A DNA stretch of 64,000 nt from Zoroaster sp. YZ-2022 (taxonomy: Eukaryota > Echinodermata > Asteroidea > Forcipulatida > Zoroasteridae), in NCBI GenBank assembly GCA_029582265.1, contig CM055835.1, positions 16,415,580 to 16,479,579 on the forward strand. The letters run 5' to 3'. Made by a program: the position numbers and the translations under genes. This document shows positions 1-9,279 of this stretch, one piece after another. The notes under the pieces were generated by a model. That model ran no database searches. It was not told where the DNA came from and saw only the letters and a list, made by a program, of their open reading frames with translations. Numbering within the stretch: the first letter of the stretch is position 1; every line of letters begins with the position of its first letter.

Positions 1-519
1 TGAACTTTCCAACAAAGAATTGTATGTTAATAGTCATGTAATTACTTTCAGTGATTCAAGCAGTTAATATGTTATGGTTTCATTTCATTATTTCTGTCAA
101 TCATTAACCATACTTCCATCTGTATTGTCCTGCCTACATAATGAAAATTAATGTAATTTGGAATTTAATTTAATTGATTATTGAATACTGGAATACAGAC
201 AGAAGAGTACTTTGTCAAATTTTTTCATCAATTTCTGATTTGTTAAATGTTTTTTTGGAATAGTATATAAGGCCTAAAAAAGTCTCCGGTTTATGGCAGA
301 CTTGTATTAGGGATGTTAGACCCAAAATAAAAATTACTTGTTTCTGTACAAAACTCATATTGATTAAAAGGGGCAAACAAATATCAAACTTAATTTTAAA
401 AAATTACACAAATTGATGAAACAGTTCAAAAGTTACAGATTTATAAGTAATTAACATTCGGGGTCCTTCCTGAAAAAAAAATGCAATGGAACTTTAACTG
501 TATAAGCGTGGCACCGTGA
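1..519. other. AT-rich sequence, no gene seen
   Basis: AT-rich host DNA. I see no coding region, splice-supported exon or structured repeat here. Confidence 0.5.
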
Positions 520-871
520 GTGAAAACGTCCAAACTGATTCTTGTGTACTTTGTGTCTAGGGGTGATAGGTCTTTTTCTATCGCGGCTCCGAGACTCTGG
601 AATCATCTTCCAACTAAACTCAAATCTTGTCATAGTATAACTAGATTTAAGTCGATGCTTAAAACTCATCTTATGTCACAATTCTTCAAAGATAATGTAT
701 ATTTGTAATTGCATTGTAGGTACATGTATCTCAGTACATAATTTTTTCTCCCTATGCTATCATTGTATATATTGTTTGTATTCATGTTTTTTCTTTGTTT
801 CCGCGCCTTGAGCGCCCAGCAGTGTGGATATGTGCGCGATACAAATCTTTATTATTATTATTATTATTATT
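520..871 (+). mobile_element. 3' end of a truncated LINE (CR1/L2-like reverse transcriptase tail)
   Basis: The frame ending at 706-708 contains GDRSFSIAAPRLWNHLP followed by a conserved FKSMLKTHL. This is the familiar C-terminal tail of CR1/L2/Jockey-type LINE reverse transcriptase polyproteins. A short 3' UTR follows and ends in an (ATT)n tail at about 851-871. Everything upstream of the tail, including the catalytic domains, is missing, as expected of a 5'-truncated insertion. The UTR end (GCGCCTTGAGCGC, then GTGGATATGTGCGC, then ATT repeats) closely resembles the 3' ends of the SINEs at 50.7-59.6 kb. Confidence 0.75.
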
Positions 872-1046
872 TTAATATGTTATATCTCTAAATCCATTCA
901 TGACAACACGGAATTTTTAAAGGCTGAACTTCTTTAAAATGTGTTTGTGTTATAATTGTTTGTGTTTTTTCCTGTAAGAGTACATAAAATATTAGGAAGA
1001 AACTGACCTGAAATATTATATAAATGGGAAGCGAGCAAAGAAAAAT

Positions 1047-1121
1047 TGGCTGATGTCGGACTCGAACGCGCGACCACTCGAATACCGTACGAGCGCTCTA
1101 CCAACTGAGCTAACCAGCCCC
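1047..1121 (-). pseudogene. tRNA-like sequence (decayed tRNA or SINE head)
   Basis: On the minus strand a 7-bp acceptor stem pairs fully (GGCTGGT with ATCAGCC) and the D stem GCTC/GAGC is perfect. The A box (TAGCTCAGTTGGTAGAGC) is excellent, and TTCGAGTCC marks the T loop. The anticodon stem has one mismatch, position 33 is C rather than T, and the T stem does not pair as a normal 5-bp stem. I therefore read it as a degraded tRNA copy (formal anticodon GGT, Thr) or a SINE head, not a working tRNA gene. Confidence 0.55.
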
Positions 1122-3143
1122 TATGTTAGTGATCGGTCCACATAATTATCTATTGCTCTAAGGGGCCAGGTCAGAGGCCAAACCATATCTGCTGAGTAGC
1201 CTGGGCAGGTATCAAGCCCCGGTCAGATGCAAACAACCTGGGTAACGGCAGTAGCGGGGATTACACAACGGGACACAAGCCTTATATTCTTATTTCACAA
1301 GCCCGTCACAGTTGGAGTAACTTCAATAGGCGGAACAGCCAAAAGGGCCAAGAAGGGTGACCCTTCCAATCAATGAGTGCGTTATCGATCACGTGATGCA
1401 TTTCCTGCTATTCCGTGTTAAACTTACTCCCTGTACACAGTTTTTAAATCATAAAACATTCCTATTTAAACACGTTATTTCTCACTTTATTACTCAATAA
1501 ATTCCAATATTTAAGTAAATGTTATTTATTTGGAACTTCAAACTCTGTCACAAGTTTCGAAATTTCTTCGGGAGACCACATATCCGCTGTCAAATCCCCG
1601 GCTTAATATCGGCAACACCGGCAAAATCAAAACGGGGTCCCACAAAAATGCGTCAATCAAAAGGTGATCCCGATTAATTATGGATCTTAAATTTGGCGAA
1701 AATGTACAAAAGTATTCGTGTAGCACGATCTGTTCAAAAAATTGCGAAAACTTGAAATACTAGGTCTGGATATTAGGCATAATTTCAACCGATCTTTACA
1801 CCCGAATATGTGGCTTATTTCGGCAATCGTCCGGAATGTGTTAGGATGTATTTAGACATTATATGAATGGGACTTCCAAAAATGAGCAATCTAGGAGTCC
1901 AGGAGACCAGGATCACCTTTTGATTCATCCGTCATTGCCCGAGCTTGCAGAACAGCCGATTTGGTTTGGTGCCGCGTGCACTTTCCCTCTATTTCAACAA
2001 CAGCTGCGCGGCAATTGAACCATTTTCAAGCAGTACAAGTAGCACTTTCCCTGTTTTTCCGTAAGGAAACTTGGTTTATATTGAGAAGAAGTCTTCCTCT
2101 CTTCAAATCTGGAATCATAATTTTTTTTAAATTTATTCTTGTATTTAAAAAACGTTTTTGAAAAGGGCATGTTTTTGCACCAGACCTGCCAACCTTTGGG
2201 ATCACAAAACTGTATTCTGAAACTCCAAAAGTTGTATTTTTCATTAAAAAACTGTATTTTTCAAAAATATGCATAGACGAGCTTACGAAAAAAGGTTTAA
2301 TGTGGCTGCAATGCTCCAACTTTAATACTTACAGGTGTACATTATAGTTTTCTATAAAAAGCACATGGTGTGAGGATTAAAAAGAATTAATTTAAAAAAA
2401 ATTGACAGAGCTTCGCCGTATGCGGGGACTTTTATTTTAAGAAAAGTGCCCGTGGAAACTAAGTCAAAAGGTAACAGGTAACATAATATATGTTCACTAT
2501 ATACGGCCTAAATATTAGCATGTTGATGTTATAATTATATTATAAGGTGTGTGTCGGAATCGGAAGATTATTTCCCTGGAATGAGGTTCCCAGATTACAT
2601 ACAACACAGAAAATGCCATAGCCTCTAGGTCCGATTCGGATTTATTCATAGTCATACAGCTTCAGAGCTGGTAATCAGACCTAATACTGCCTCTATGATC
2701 TATCAAAGTAAGCTTAATTAATCCACCTAAAATTGGATGTAGATGGCGCGGCGATTAGCGCTCTTACTAGTCTTAGTCTCGGCAATACTTCGGTGCTTGG
2801 CGGTTTCAATGTGGTGCGTAATGTCATACGATCCACTGTGAGCGATGCTGAAATCCGAACTACACAATGTACATCGTGCATGATTTTCTCCTTTCTTGAG
2901 ATAGCTGTATGAAATCCCATTTCTCCGAGTATTCTGTTTTGTACGATTGCTTCCTTTTATCTTTTTTAGAGGTCGAAGCCATATTTAAACATTCATTTTA
3001 CGCTCAAACTAGATCATAAAATTATCGTCTGCATGCATGGTCTGCGCTACTCAAATGACGGCCATTCATCTATCGTAATGCCTAGCGCTTTTGTATACAA
3101 CGTTACTGGTTCCTGTGACATGCCTACTTTTAATCGAGTCCCA
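1122..3143. other. Unassigned host sequence
   Basis: No convincing gene. Short open frames at 1538-1726, 1961-2161 and 2026-2319 show no domain or splice support. At 2200-2270 there is a short repeat of CTGTATTTTTCA-like units. Confidence 0.45.
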
Positions 3144-3270
3144 AGTGGCGAGTCCGAGTCCGAGTTTGAGTCCCCAGTGGCGAGTCCGTTTCCCAGTCCC
3201 GAGTCATATGGGTCGAGTCCGAGTCATATGGGTCGAGTCCGAGTCACGAGTCCCAAAGGTCTGAGTCAGA
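3140..3270 (+). repeat. GAGTC minisatellite
   Basis: Irregular tandem array of GAGTCC/GAGTC units, with an internally duplicated 18-bp block containing GAGTCATATGGGTC at about 3202-3240. It is not coding in any conserved sense. Confidence 0.7.
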
Positions 3271-3405
3271 GACAAATGATTTTAAAGCAGCTATGATGGA
3301 ACGATGGACTGAGTCAAAACAGAATCATGAGTTTGTAAATAAATATTTAAGTTTGTAAATTGGTTGATACACAACTAAATTTACTATTAATTTATTAATT
3401 AATTT

Positions 3406-3659
3406 CAGAGGTCGAAATTAACACTAGTTCGGTAGTCCAAGGCTAGTGGTTTTAGCAGCAGGACTACTAGTTGCTTGGGTTTGGGTAGTCCGATGGGCTA
3501 GTGAAAAAATGAAATAAAAATACGCAAAAAACATTCAGTATGATCTCAGTATTTATATTCACCTTAGTCAGAACTACTAAAAAATGAGAAGGACTAATAA
3601 AATTTTGACATAACTAGTCCCGTGGGCTACCATAAAATTCAAATTAATTTCGATCCCTG
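3406..3659. mobile_element. hAT-like MITE with ACTAG/GGCTAG subterminal repeats
   Basis: Inverted ends: CAGAGGTCGAAATTAA at the left and TTAATTTCGATCCCTG at the right. Many ACTAG, TAGTCC and GGCTAG motifs lie just inside, as in hAT transposase-binding subterminal regions. No coding capacity. The flanks are AT-rich and an exact 8-bp duplication could not be fixed. The same internal motif occurs in the larger element at 37540-39439, which may be a relative. Confidence 0.6.
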
Positions 3660-3767
3660 AATTTATTTATAAATTTATTAATTTATTAATTTATTTATTT
3701 ATAACCGTCTTTATAGAGGGTAACCCATCCAGCACAACTGACTATTTGGGGACCATATAAAATACAT

Positions 3768-3773
3768 CAAGAC
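3768..3773. repeat. Left target-site duplication of the Polinton (CAAGAC)
   Basis: CAAGAC directly abuts the terminal AGTAGTGTG. The identical hexamer follows the right terminus at 21357-21362. Confidence 0.93.
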
Positions 3774-4001
3774 AGTAGTGTGTAGGGTCTTGATTAGACA
3801 AAATGCACAACAAAGGAATTAAATTAGCATAACAATGGGCTTAATTAGCATAACAATGGGCCTAATTAGCATAACAATGGATGTATTGTTAAAAGTCGAA
3901 ATCTTTATAGGACAAAATGCATAACAAAGGCTTGAATTAGCGTAACAATTGGCTTAATTAGCATAACAGTGGGCTGAATTAGCGTAACAAAGGATTGTAT
4001 T
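3774..4001. repeat. Polinton left terminal inverted repeat and subterminal array
   Basis: The first ~65 bp match the reverse complement of the right end with few differences (AGTAGTGTGTAGGGTCTTGA, then ACAAAATGCACAACAAAGGA). Inside this, units like AATTAGCATAACAATGGGC repeat about six times up to the start of the integrase remnant. This is the short counterpart of the much longer right-end array. Confidence 0.9.
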
Positions 4002-4327
4002 GTCAGCTAAAATTCATATACGAGGTCGGAGATCAAGTGCGAGTCAGCAAACAAAGATTAATGTTTGAGAAGTCGTACCTGCCTGCGTGGTCTGAAGAAA
4101 TATTCACAGTGTCTAAACGCAATGGACGTCAAAAAATACCAGTGTATAAAATAAAAGATTATTCGGGTGAAGAAATTCAAGGTATATTCTACGAGCAAGA
4201 ATTACAAAAGGTTCACAAATCCGACGATCTATACAGGATAGAGAAGGTGATTCGCAAACGCAAGAAAGGAGGCAAGACGGAATATTTAGTTAAATGGTTA
4301 GGTTATCCTTCAAAATTCAACAGTTGA
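3995..4327 (+). pseudogene. Polinton integrase, C-terminal remnant with chromodomain
   Basis: Retroviral-type integrase inserts the element into host DNA. Only the C-terminus remains. An SH3-like segment (VGDQVRVSKQRLMFEKSYLP, then a conserved FYEQELQKV) is followed by a chromodomain-like end (YRIEKVIRKRK, then EYLVKWLGYPSKFNS). The zinc-binding N-terminus and the whole DDE catalytic core are absent; the frame begins inside the terminal repeat array. The chromodomain stops at TGA 4325-4327, where the family usually has a tryptophan codon, so the end may also be mutated. The stop overlaps the ATG of the next gene. The ATG at 3995 is not a meaningful start. Confidence 0.85.
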
Positions 4328-5085
4328 TGGCTTCGTCTACACAGTTTTACGTAACACTGCCTAGCAATTCATCTCTTTCCTTGTACCCCGACAACACACT
4401 CTCAAGTTACACAACGCGACTCGTCGAACAAATTAATCTAACCGGTAACTGGGAGGTTGCCATGACTGAGATTCACTTTCCCTTTACTTGGTATAATATC
4501 ACGGATAAAAACAATTCGTTTACGTACAGTGAGGGTGGTAATCAACAGTCATATGTACGAATTGCACCAGGATTTTACCGGTCGGTGTCAGAGATAGTGC
4601 AAGCTATTAATGGAGAAATTTCCGAGAGGGGTAAACAAAACATTGACATTACTCTGGATAAATACAACGGTCTAGTTAAGATAAAATTGAGAGATGGCGC
4701 TTTTATTCATTTTGACGACGAGCTATATCGTATGCTCGGATTAAAGTATAAGTCTGTCAGTGAAAGCGTGCGGGGGCATTTACCGGTGGATGTCAACAAT
4801 GGGTTTTATGGTATGTACGTGTACTGCGACATTGTTCAAAATCAATTAGTGGGAGACGTAAGCGCGCCATTATTAAGAGTTGTCCCTCTACAAACGTCTT
4901 GGCTTACACAGGGTGATATGGTTGCTCACACTTTCAACACGCCTCACTATGTTCCTATAAAAACGAAACATTTCGAAGTCATTCATGTGGATATAAGAAA
5001 GGACACTGGAGAAATGATACCATTTCAACGTGGGAAACTAACAATTACACTTCACTTTCGTAGAACTCGTCCGACACTATTCTAG
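4327..5085 (+). CDS. Polinton minor capsid (penton-like) protein
   Basis: Predicted single-jelly-roll protein that would form capsid vertices. I choose ATG 4327 (MASSTQFYVTLPSNSS, 252 residues) over the upstream in-frame ATG at 4294. The segment before 4327 is integrase sequence in another frame, and 4327 gives the usual family N-terminus. Recognisable family features are the opening FYVTLPSNSS, a central WEVAMTEIHFPFTWYNI, and a C-terminal series of short beta strands ending HFRRTRP. The frame is uninterrupted. It sits directly before the core-like protein and the major capsid gene, the standard Polinton morphogenesis order. Function is inferred from family and context. Confidence 0.85.
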   Translation: MASSTQFYVTLPSNSSLSLYPDNTLSSYTTRLVEQINLTGNWEVAMTEIHFPFTWYNITDKNNSFTYSEGGNQQSYVRIAPGFYRSVSEIVQAINGEISERGKQNIDITLDKYNGLVKIKLRDGAFIHFDDELYRMLGLKYKSVSESVRGHLPVDVNNGFYGMYVYCDIVQNQLVGDVSAPLLRVVPLQTSWLTQGDMVAHTFNTPHYVPIKTKHFEVIHVDIRKDTGEMIPFQRGKLTITLHFRRTRPTLF

Positions 5086-5087
5086 CT

Positions 5088-5492
5088 ATGGATGACTATG
5101 AACGATATTATAGACATCAAACCGGGGGGAATTTATTTAGGGGTGCCCGTATTCAGAGAGGATATGGATTAGGAAATATTCTAGGAGGGCTCTTTAGATC
5201 CGCTCTACCCATACTCAAGAAGGGGGCAAAAGCGTTAGGCAAACAAGCCTTACAGACGGGAGTAGAGATTGCTTCGGACGCACTCAACGGTCAAAACGTA
5301 AAGACATCAGCAAATCAACGTTTACGCCAGGCTGGATTACAAATGACGTCGCTGGCTTCTCGGCAACTTTCTAAAAAGAGAAAAACACCACCGAGTAAAA
5401 ACTACCGTTTAAAAAGGAGAACCCCTCGCGTTCCACACATAAAGACTTCAAGCAAGCGAAAGAAGAGGACATTAGACATATTCGACTACTGA
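5088..5492 (+). CDS. Polinton basic virion core-like protein (adenovirus pX/Mu-like)
   Basis: 134-residue protein, intact. A glycine-rich N-terminal part (RGYGLGNILGGLFRSALPIL) is followed by an amphipathic or hydrophobic helix, then a strongly basic tail with KKRKTPP, KRRTPRVP and SSKRKKRT. This layout resembles the small core proteins of adenoviruses and adintoviruses, which condense DNA or disturb membranes after protease cleavage. GG motifs are plausible sites for the protease encoded at 6829-7359. It starts 2 bp after the minor capsid stop and ends 6 bp before the major capsid start. The role is inferred from composition and position. Confidence 0.7.
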   Translation: MDDYERYYRHQTGGNLFRGARIQRGYGLGNILGGLFRSALPILKKGAKALGKQALQTGVEIASDALNGQNVKTSANQRLRQAGLQMTSLASRQLSKKRKTPPSKNYRLKRRTPRVPHIKTSSKRKKRTLDIFDY

Positions 5493-5498
5493 TTAAAC

Positions 5499-6828
5499 AT
5501 GGCTTTCATCAATAAGTTTTCTTGCGAATGTTCTAAGAGTGAAACGGACTTATTCAGCGTCCCTCCCACTCAGACTTCAATTTTAAAGGGCCAATGGATA
5601 CAGTATAATCCACTGACTAATATCGTGGACTCTGATTCTATAGAATTCAACGTGACTGGATCGTCAGCGCACTATCTGGATTTGGCACATTCTATGATAA
5701 ATGTAAAGGCAAAGATTGTTAATGAAGATGGAACGGATCTTGCAGATGACGCACAAGTTGGTCCCGTAAATCTTTTTCTACATTCCCTGTTCTCCAAGGT
5801 TGATATTACTCTTAATGATAGACTCGTGTCGTCGGCAACGAACAATTATGCACATAGGGCCATAATCGAATCCTTAATGTCTTTTGGAGATAGTGCGAAG
5901 AAATCCCAATTAACAGCAGCTTTATTTTTCAAGGATACAGCCGGGAGAATGAATCAGACCAACCCCATCGCTGAGGGTGCACATAATGAAGGATTAAAAC
6001 AACGGTATCAATTCACTAAAGGGAGTCAAGTGGTCGATCTATTTGGGCCGATTCACAGTGACATATTTTTTCATAAACAGACTCTACTTGAACGGTGTCA
6101 GCCTTAAACTTAAGTTTCATCGTAGTAAAAATGCTTTTTGTTTGTTAACCCCCCTGCAAACTGACAAATATAAAGTACAAATTATGGATGCAACTTTCTA
6201 CGTAAGAAAAGTTTCTCTCAGTCCATCAATTGCTCTGACGCACGCTAAAATGTTGGATACTACTACAGCAAAATATCCATTACGTAGGGTAGATGTTAAA
6301 AGTTTCTCCATTCAACGCGGAAACCTGTCATTTACACGCGAAAATTTGTTCTTGGGACAAATTCCTAAACGCATTGTGATTGGAATCGTGGGTAACAGGG
6401 CGTACAATGGTGATTACAGACAGAACCCTTACAATTTTGAACATTACAATTTAAATTTTCTTGGACTGTACGTGGACAATGAACAAACACCTTGGAGACC
6501 TCTTCAGCCTAATTTTTCAGGGCCGGACAAGAATTACATGATGGCCTATCAGACTTTATTTTCCGGTATAAATACCCTATACAAAGACGCAGGCAATCAG
6601 ATAGATAGATCAGACTATGAATCTGGTTACACACTCTACGCTTTCGATCTATCTCCCGACCATTCGGAAGGACCGCATTTTAATCTGGTAAATCGTAGCA
6701 ATCTACGACTGGAACTAAAATTTGCATCAGCATTACCCGAAACGGTGAATGTTATCATCTACAGTGAATTCGAATCTATTCTGGAGGTGGACAAAAGTCG
6801 GAATATTCTGATCGATTACTCCAATTAG
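5499..6828 (+). pseudogene. Polinton major capsid protein (double jelly roll), frameshifted
   Basis: Starts at ATG 5499 and runs open to a stop at 6105-6107. The homologous remainder continues in another frame (open from 6043) to TAG 6826-6828. Together the halves cover the usual span of a Polinton major capsid protein. The break lies in or near the T run at about 6065-6070, so one lost or gained T explains it. The N-terminal part has the typical HSLFSKVDITLND and NNYAHRAIIESL segments. The C-terminal part has ENLFLGQIPKRIVIGIVGN and the Asn-Phe-rich YNFEHYNLNFLGLYVD. It may be a real mutation or a homopolymer sequencing error; other broken genes in the element favour real decay. Confidence 0.88.
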
Positions 6829-7359
6829 AAAGACGAGATAGATACAGTTCAGCTTTTGAAAGTACTTCAAGGGGACAGATATACCAGACAATACCTAAGA
6901 GGTGTATTTCCTTCAGATCGATTACCCCCAGTAAACAGATACCCACAGGCTTTTATTATTAATTCCGATACAAGCGATCAACCTGGAACACATTGGCTGG
7001 CGTGCTACTTCGATCAAGACAAACGGGCAGAATTCTTTGACTCTTTTGGTCAAGCTCCAGCTACATATGGACACTATTTTAAAACATTTATCGATGACAA
7101 TAGCGTAAGCTGTACTTATAACACAACGTGTTTACAATCTATGAATACAACGGCGTGTGGTCAGTACTGTATTTTTTACTTAGTACATAGATGTAGAAAT
7201 GTACCTATGGTTGATATTGGTGCAGCATTTACGGATGATAGTTTAATCAACGATGTATTAGTTCAAGATTTTATAGAAGAAAAATACGAAGTTGATGTTC
7301 CAGTTGTCGATTTTGATTTAATGACTAGACAAATTTCTGTAAAACAAAAGAAAGATTAA
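6829..7359 (+). pseudogene. Polinton capsid maturation cysteine protease (adenain/Ulp1 fold), no start codon
   Basis: Processes capsid and core proteins in the family. The catalytic triad is visible: His in THWLACYF, Asp in EFFDSFGQ, and Cys in TACGQYCIFYL. The N-terminal substrate-groove segment GVFPSDRLP is also typical. The frame follows the major capsid TAG in the same register. There is no ATG before the conserved N-terminus, and the nearest near-cognate codon is TTG at 6856. The initiator has therefore probably been mutated. The rest of the frame is intact to TAA 7357-7359. Confidence 0.85.
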
Positions 7360-7741
7360 AGTCTGTTTATTATTATTATTATTATTAGCATTTTAGTTTT
7401 AAGAAAAGAACCCTATAAAAATAAATCAAGCAAACAAATAAGAAAACAAAAACAGTGTTTATTCTTTCCAATGTATTAATATCATTGCTTTTATTTCTCA
7501 ATGTAAAGTAAATAAATGAATATTACAATCGTCAAACGTTTATTTTGTGTTTTTATTGTCTACATTTGGAAACAACTACACTAGTACACTAAAGTTTAAT
7601 TAATACAAATATATGGAATAAAATACGCTCAAACACAATACACTTTTTTTTCCCCAAAATTTTTTCCCCGTTTTTTTGTTTCCCCAAAGTTTTTTTTTTC
7701 AAACCGTAAATCATTACTAAATCATACAACAAGTTTTACAA
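7360..7741. terminator. Convergent 3' region of the Polinton
   Basis: AT-rich gap between the two converging gene blocks. AATAAA-type signals occur on both strands: AAATAAATC near 7420 on plus, and TTTATT at about 7456, 7490 and 7540, which read AATAAA on minus. It also holds an (ATT)n run at 7368-7387 and T-rich tracts at 7647-7700. It probably held the poly(A) sites of both transcription units. Confidence 0.5.
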
Positions 7742-8538
7742 TTATTTACATAGTTTCCCCATGGAGGTTTCCCAAGAAAGTCTTTTTCTCAATTTTAAAG
7801 GCGTAGACACAACCCTTTTACGTTTAGAAACACGTGATGGGTTAGTGGCCGTCATCAAAAGATTAGGGACCACGGGTAACAACCGTTTTTCGGTTGAATC
7901 ACTCTGCTTAAATTTTCTCACGACATCACGTCGTATTTCGTTTCCAATAATACTTTCAGGAGCATTTGATTTGGCTAATCCACGCGCAAAGTACTGCCAA
8001 CCGTGGGGGGTAAACCCTTTTTTATTTCGTAAAGTGTCATTCACAAGATCAATTATATTAGAACCTTTCACAACATTACCCTCGTATACAAGTTCATCAT
8101 TCTTATTCCATGTCATGACATCATTATTTTAAAGTTTATTCAATAATAACTTAGCGCGTCTATGCAATGTCTTTGGTACGCTTTCAAGAATTTGAGGTGT
8201 TAGGTCATCCTTAGATGTTACTCCTCCACGCGTCTCCTTTCCAGATGGGGCATCTGATGTGTCGCTCATGTCGTCAGAGCCATCGGGGGGGTCTTGACAG
8301 AAACGGGTTCAGTTTTGCGGGCATGTTCGTATTGAAGATATTGTTGTAAAGCTTGCTGATATAGCGATACTTTTGTGTCATCGGGTAAATCTGTCCTTTC
8401 CAGAATATTTTTCATGTCTTCTTCCAATCTATGCAGTTTGCTCTGCGTAATATTACGAGTGAGGAGGACATTTTGTAAGGCCCTTGTGACCTGATCGGAT
8501 GGAGCATTAATCATTGTTTTCTTTGTGTAACGCATCAC
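7742..8538 (-). pseudogene. Conserved Polinton accessory protein, broken into segments
   Basis: Reading leftward from ATG 8538, the first frame (MMRYTKKTMINAPSDQ, with a helical LYQQALQQYLQYEH) loses register at the G run around 8284-8290. A second stretch (SVPKTLHRRAKLLLNKL) runs to an in-frame stop at 8129-8131. The last stretch (NDELVYEGNVVKGSNIIDLV, then GFTPHGWQYFARGL) ends near 7742. The three stretches read as one gene of about 265 codons of a type common next to Polinton capsid genes. I know of no assigned function. Coiled-coil-like and basic regions suggest a structural or DNA-binding role, but that is a guess. Confidence 0.65.
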
Positions 8539-8864
8539 TTGGGAAACAGAAACCCTCCGATTGTACTCAATATGGGAGCAAGTAATGATCCTAAAAATCC
8601 TCCTTTTTGGATCAACAACCGCTTGCGTTTAAAGTGCGGGACCTTCTTGTCAGATAAAGTGCGTAGATGAATCTTATGCTTAGCAAGTTTCTTCTTCTGA
8701 CCCGGTGTCAAAGGTACCTTGCCTTTTATAATGTTCAACGCACATTCACATAAACAGGTTACCAGTTCTTTGTCGGCGTTCTTCAAAATAGCCTTTCTTT
8801 TCTTTGTTGAGGATTTATTCAACACATGCAGCGTGTGAACGTTGTCCATTAACCGTCGCGTCAT
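8535..8864 (-). CDS. Small basic Polinton protein with C-terminal hydrophobic peptide
   Basis: 109 residues, intact. A central Cys-containing segment (KELVTCLCECALNIIKG) is followed by a lysine-rich linker, then a GG motif and a hydrophobic C-terminus (KGGFLGSLLAPILSTIGGFL). This type recurs in Polintons and related adintovirus-like elements. The hydrophobic end after GG looks like a protease-released membrane-active peptide, which is inference. Its stop overlaps the start of the next gene by 4 bp, so the two are translationally close. The ATPase terminus at 8899-8901 lies just upstream. Confidence 0.65.
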   Translation of the reverse strand: MTRRLMDNVHTLHVLNKSSTKKRKAILKNADKELVTCLCECALNIIKGKVPLTPGQKKKLAKHKIHLRTLSDKKVPHFKRKRLLIQKGGFLGSLLAPILSTIGGFLFPK

Positions 8865-8898
8865 GATGACAAATGAGCTGGTGATCCAGTGGCTAGCC

Positions 8899-8917
8899 TT
8901 ATTTAGGGACGTAGGCG
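8899..8917 (-). pseudogene. Detached C-terminal codons of the packaging ATPase
   Basis: On the minus strand the sequence just outside the Penelope repeat reads codons for TYAYVPK and then TAA (stop complement at 8899-8901). A short Tyr-Val-Pro-Lys ending is typical for Polinton ATPases. The rest of the gene lies on the far side of the 3.2-kb insertion, beginning again at 12078. Confidence 0.7.
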
Positions 8918-9014
8918 TAGGTAAAACTTGTAGCTTTGCATGGTGAGGATGATAAGTAAGACTAATTGCGGTGACACCATGTGGAATCTCAATTGAGTAG
9001 TAATTAGTTCTGAA
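8918..9014 (-). repeat. Penelope pseudo-LTR direct repeat, left copy
   Basis: Begins TAGGTAAAACTTGTAGC and ends TAATTAGTTCTGAA. By eye it matches 11981-12077 at every base. On the minus strand this is the downstream copy. Confidence 0.9.
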
Positions 9015-9026
9015 AAGAACTGGGGG

Positions 9027-9072
9027 TACAACTCGACGTTTCGATCAGTATGCTCTGATCGTCCTCAGGAGA
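9027..9072 (-). ncRNA. Hammerhead-ribozyme-like core in the Penelope terminal region
   Basis: On the minus strand: CTGAGGA (9068-9062, matching the CUGANGA box), a 6-bp stem GATCAG/CTGATC closing a 6-nt loop (9060-9043), then GAAAC (9042-9038) followed by GTCGAGTT. Penelope-like elements are known to carry hammerhead ribozymes, often with a very short helix III. The first nucleotide after the CTGAGGA box does not pair ideally, and helix I is not obvious. I call the core likely and activity unknown. Confidence 0.5.
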
Positions 9073-9279
9073 ATGCCGGACTCTGGAAAATGCTGCTGCT
9101 TAAGTAGACTGCTGGAGGATCATTCCACGAATGGATGCTGGAGGATTAGTTCGTTGAGGCGCGCAGGCGGGAAACTGTGAGACTATGAGACTAGGATCCT
9201 AGGGGTTGGGGGAGAGGAGTGTGTGCTCACTGAACTGAATCAGTTGTTAACAAGCACAGGGGGGAGGAGGGTGGTTGAC

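Noticed and set aside
3774..4001. CRISPR-like array of short repeats
   Set aside because: Units are Polinton subterminal repeats without uniform spacers, in an animal genome.
7761..8132. 123-codon plus-strand frame
   Set aside because: Antisense shadow of the conserved Polinton accessory gene.
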